Below the pieces are notes generated by a model. The model searched no databases. It saw nothing but the letters and a program-made list of their open reading frames with translations, and was not told where the DNA came from. This document shows, one piece after another, positions 32,824-33,303 of a stretch of 33,303 bases of DNA. Origin of the DNA: Gemmatimonadota bacterium. GTDB taxonomy: Bacteria; Gemmatimonadota; Gemmatimonadetes; Palauibacterales; KS3-K002. The position numbers and the translations under genes are program-made. Position 1 is the first letter of the stretch, and the number at the start of each line of letters is the position of its first letter. The stretch lies in the NCBI GenBank assembly GCA_020344375.1, contig CP070823.1, positions 2,273,401 through 2,306,703 on the forward strand, written 5' to 3'.

Positions 32824-33303
32824 GTGAGCGAGAACGATTTCGAGCGCTGGATCGTGCTACTGGCCGGTGGCATCGGGTCAAGGTTCTGGCCGGCGAGCAC
32901 GCCACTGCGTCCAAAGCAGTTTCTGCCGTTGGTGTCCGCGCGCCCACTCATCGTTGAGACCTTCGAGCGCGCCCAGGCACTCGCCCCGCTGTCAAACGTG
33001 CTTGTCGTCGCGGGTGAGCACCTTCAGCCGCTCATCCGGCGCCACCTGCCAGACCTCCCGGCGGAGCAGCTCCTGTGCGAACCACAGGCCAAGGGCACAG
33101 CTTCAGCGCTCGCCTGGGCTGCCCAGGAGATCCTCGCCCGAGCCGCTCGACCGGAGCGCGCCGTCATGGTTTCACTGCACACGGATCATGCCATTCGCCC
33201 GCTCGAGCGCTTCGTCTCCACGCTGGAAACCGCCGTGCAGGGTGCCGGTCTCACCGACCGCCTCCTCACCGTCGGCGTACGCCCGACCCGACCGGAAACG
33301 GGC
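32824..33303 (+). CDS. manC: Mannose-1-phosphate guanylyltransferase, 5' part cut by window edge
   Basis: Makes GDP-mannose from mannose-1-phosphate and GTP for polysaccharide and glycoconjugate synthesis. 160 codons are visible, open to the right edge; the family is ~350-480 residues. Features: the nucleotide-binding loop IVLLAGGIGSRFWPASTPLRPKQFLPL, then CEPQAKGTASALAWAA (in the place of the usual EPxxRNTAPAI) and MVSLHTDHAI, the counterpart of the PSDH motif. GTG 32824 is chosen because MSENDFERWIVLLAGG is the expected N-terminus; no clear Shine-Dalgarno precedes it. Other hexose-1-phosphate nucleotidyltransferases cannot be fully excluded without the C-terminal half. Confidence 0.85.
   Translation, partial: MSENDFERWIVLLAGGIGSRFWPASTPLRPKQFLPLVSARPLIVETFERAQALAPLSNVLVVAGEHLQPLIRRHLPDLPAEQLLCEPQAKGTASALAWAAQEILARAARPERAVMVSLHTDHAIRPLERFVSTLETAVQGAGLTDRLLTVGVRPTRPETG

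Noticed and set aside
1..33303. CRISPR arrays, insertion sequences, prophage, toxin-antitoxin or defence islands
   Set aside because: I saw no regularly spaced repeats, transposase, integrase or defence-gene motifs anywhere in the window.

Overview
The window is a dense, GC-rich (by eye about 63-65 percent) stretch of a bacterial chromosome that is almost entirely core and housekeeping genes. I see no insertion sequences, prophage, CRISPR array, tRNA or rRNA. Gene order and content fit a diderm, rod-shaped bacterium: an mre/mrd cell-shape cluster, lipoprotein and periplasmic signals, GatCAB amidotransferase, and Roadblock/LC7 and zinc-dependent phospholipase C families. My best guess is Gemmatimonadota, but this is inference from protein character and synteny, not proven here.

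Layout. Positions 1-4052 (minus) hold mreB-mreC-mreD-mrdA, with mrdA (PBP2) cut by the left edge. Positions 4224-17206 (minus) hold the transcription/translation superoperon in near-canonical order: rimP-nusA-ylxQ-infB-ylxP-rbfA-truB-ribF-rpsO-pnp, followed by an M16 peptidase and alanine dehydrogenase. It starts from a clear sigma-70-type promoter at 17332-17360, with an intrinsic-terminator-like hairpin inside the leader. Positions 17374-19379 (minus) hold murA and a pgeF-type multicopper-oxidase-fold gene with overlapping ends. Both proteins have an unusual residue at a key site.

Positions 19538-23516 (plus) form the most distinctive unit. It is a tightly packed six-gene operon: an EIIA(Ntr)-like PTS protein, a PII-like signalling protein, a CPA-type cation/proton antiporter, a DUF948/YtxG-like membrane protein, a YtxH-like membrane protein and a secreted zinc-dependent phospholipase C. 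It diverges from murA and converges on gatB, with both stop codons inside one hairpin. It looks like a transporter controlled by two kinds of metabolic signal (phosphoryl transfer and PII-type ligand sensing), and is the best candidate here for an uncharacterised system.

Positions 23523-32212 (minus) form a long operon: lipoprotein-serS-histidine kinase-pcrA/uvrD helicase-gatC-gatA-gatB. The kinase has no response regulator nearby. A divergent pair of promoters (32226-32305) separates it from a plus-strand Roadblock/LC7 gene and the start of a mannose-1-phosphate guanylyltransferase gene that leaves the window on the right. Several promoters share a TTGAC-like -35 and a TAnnnT -10. Several genes lack a clear Shine-Dalgarno sequence, and some operon-first genes have very short predicted leaders.
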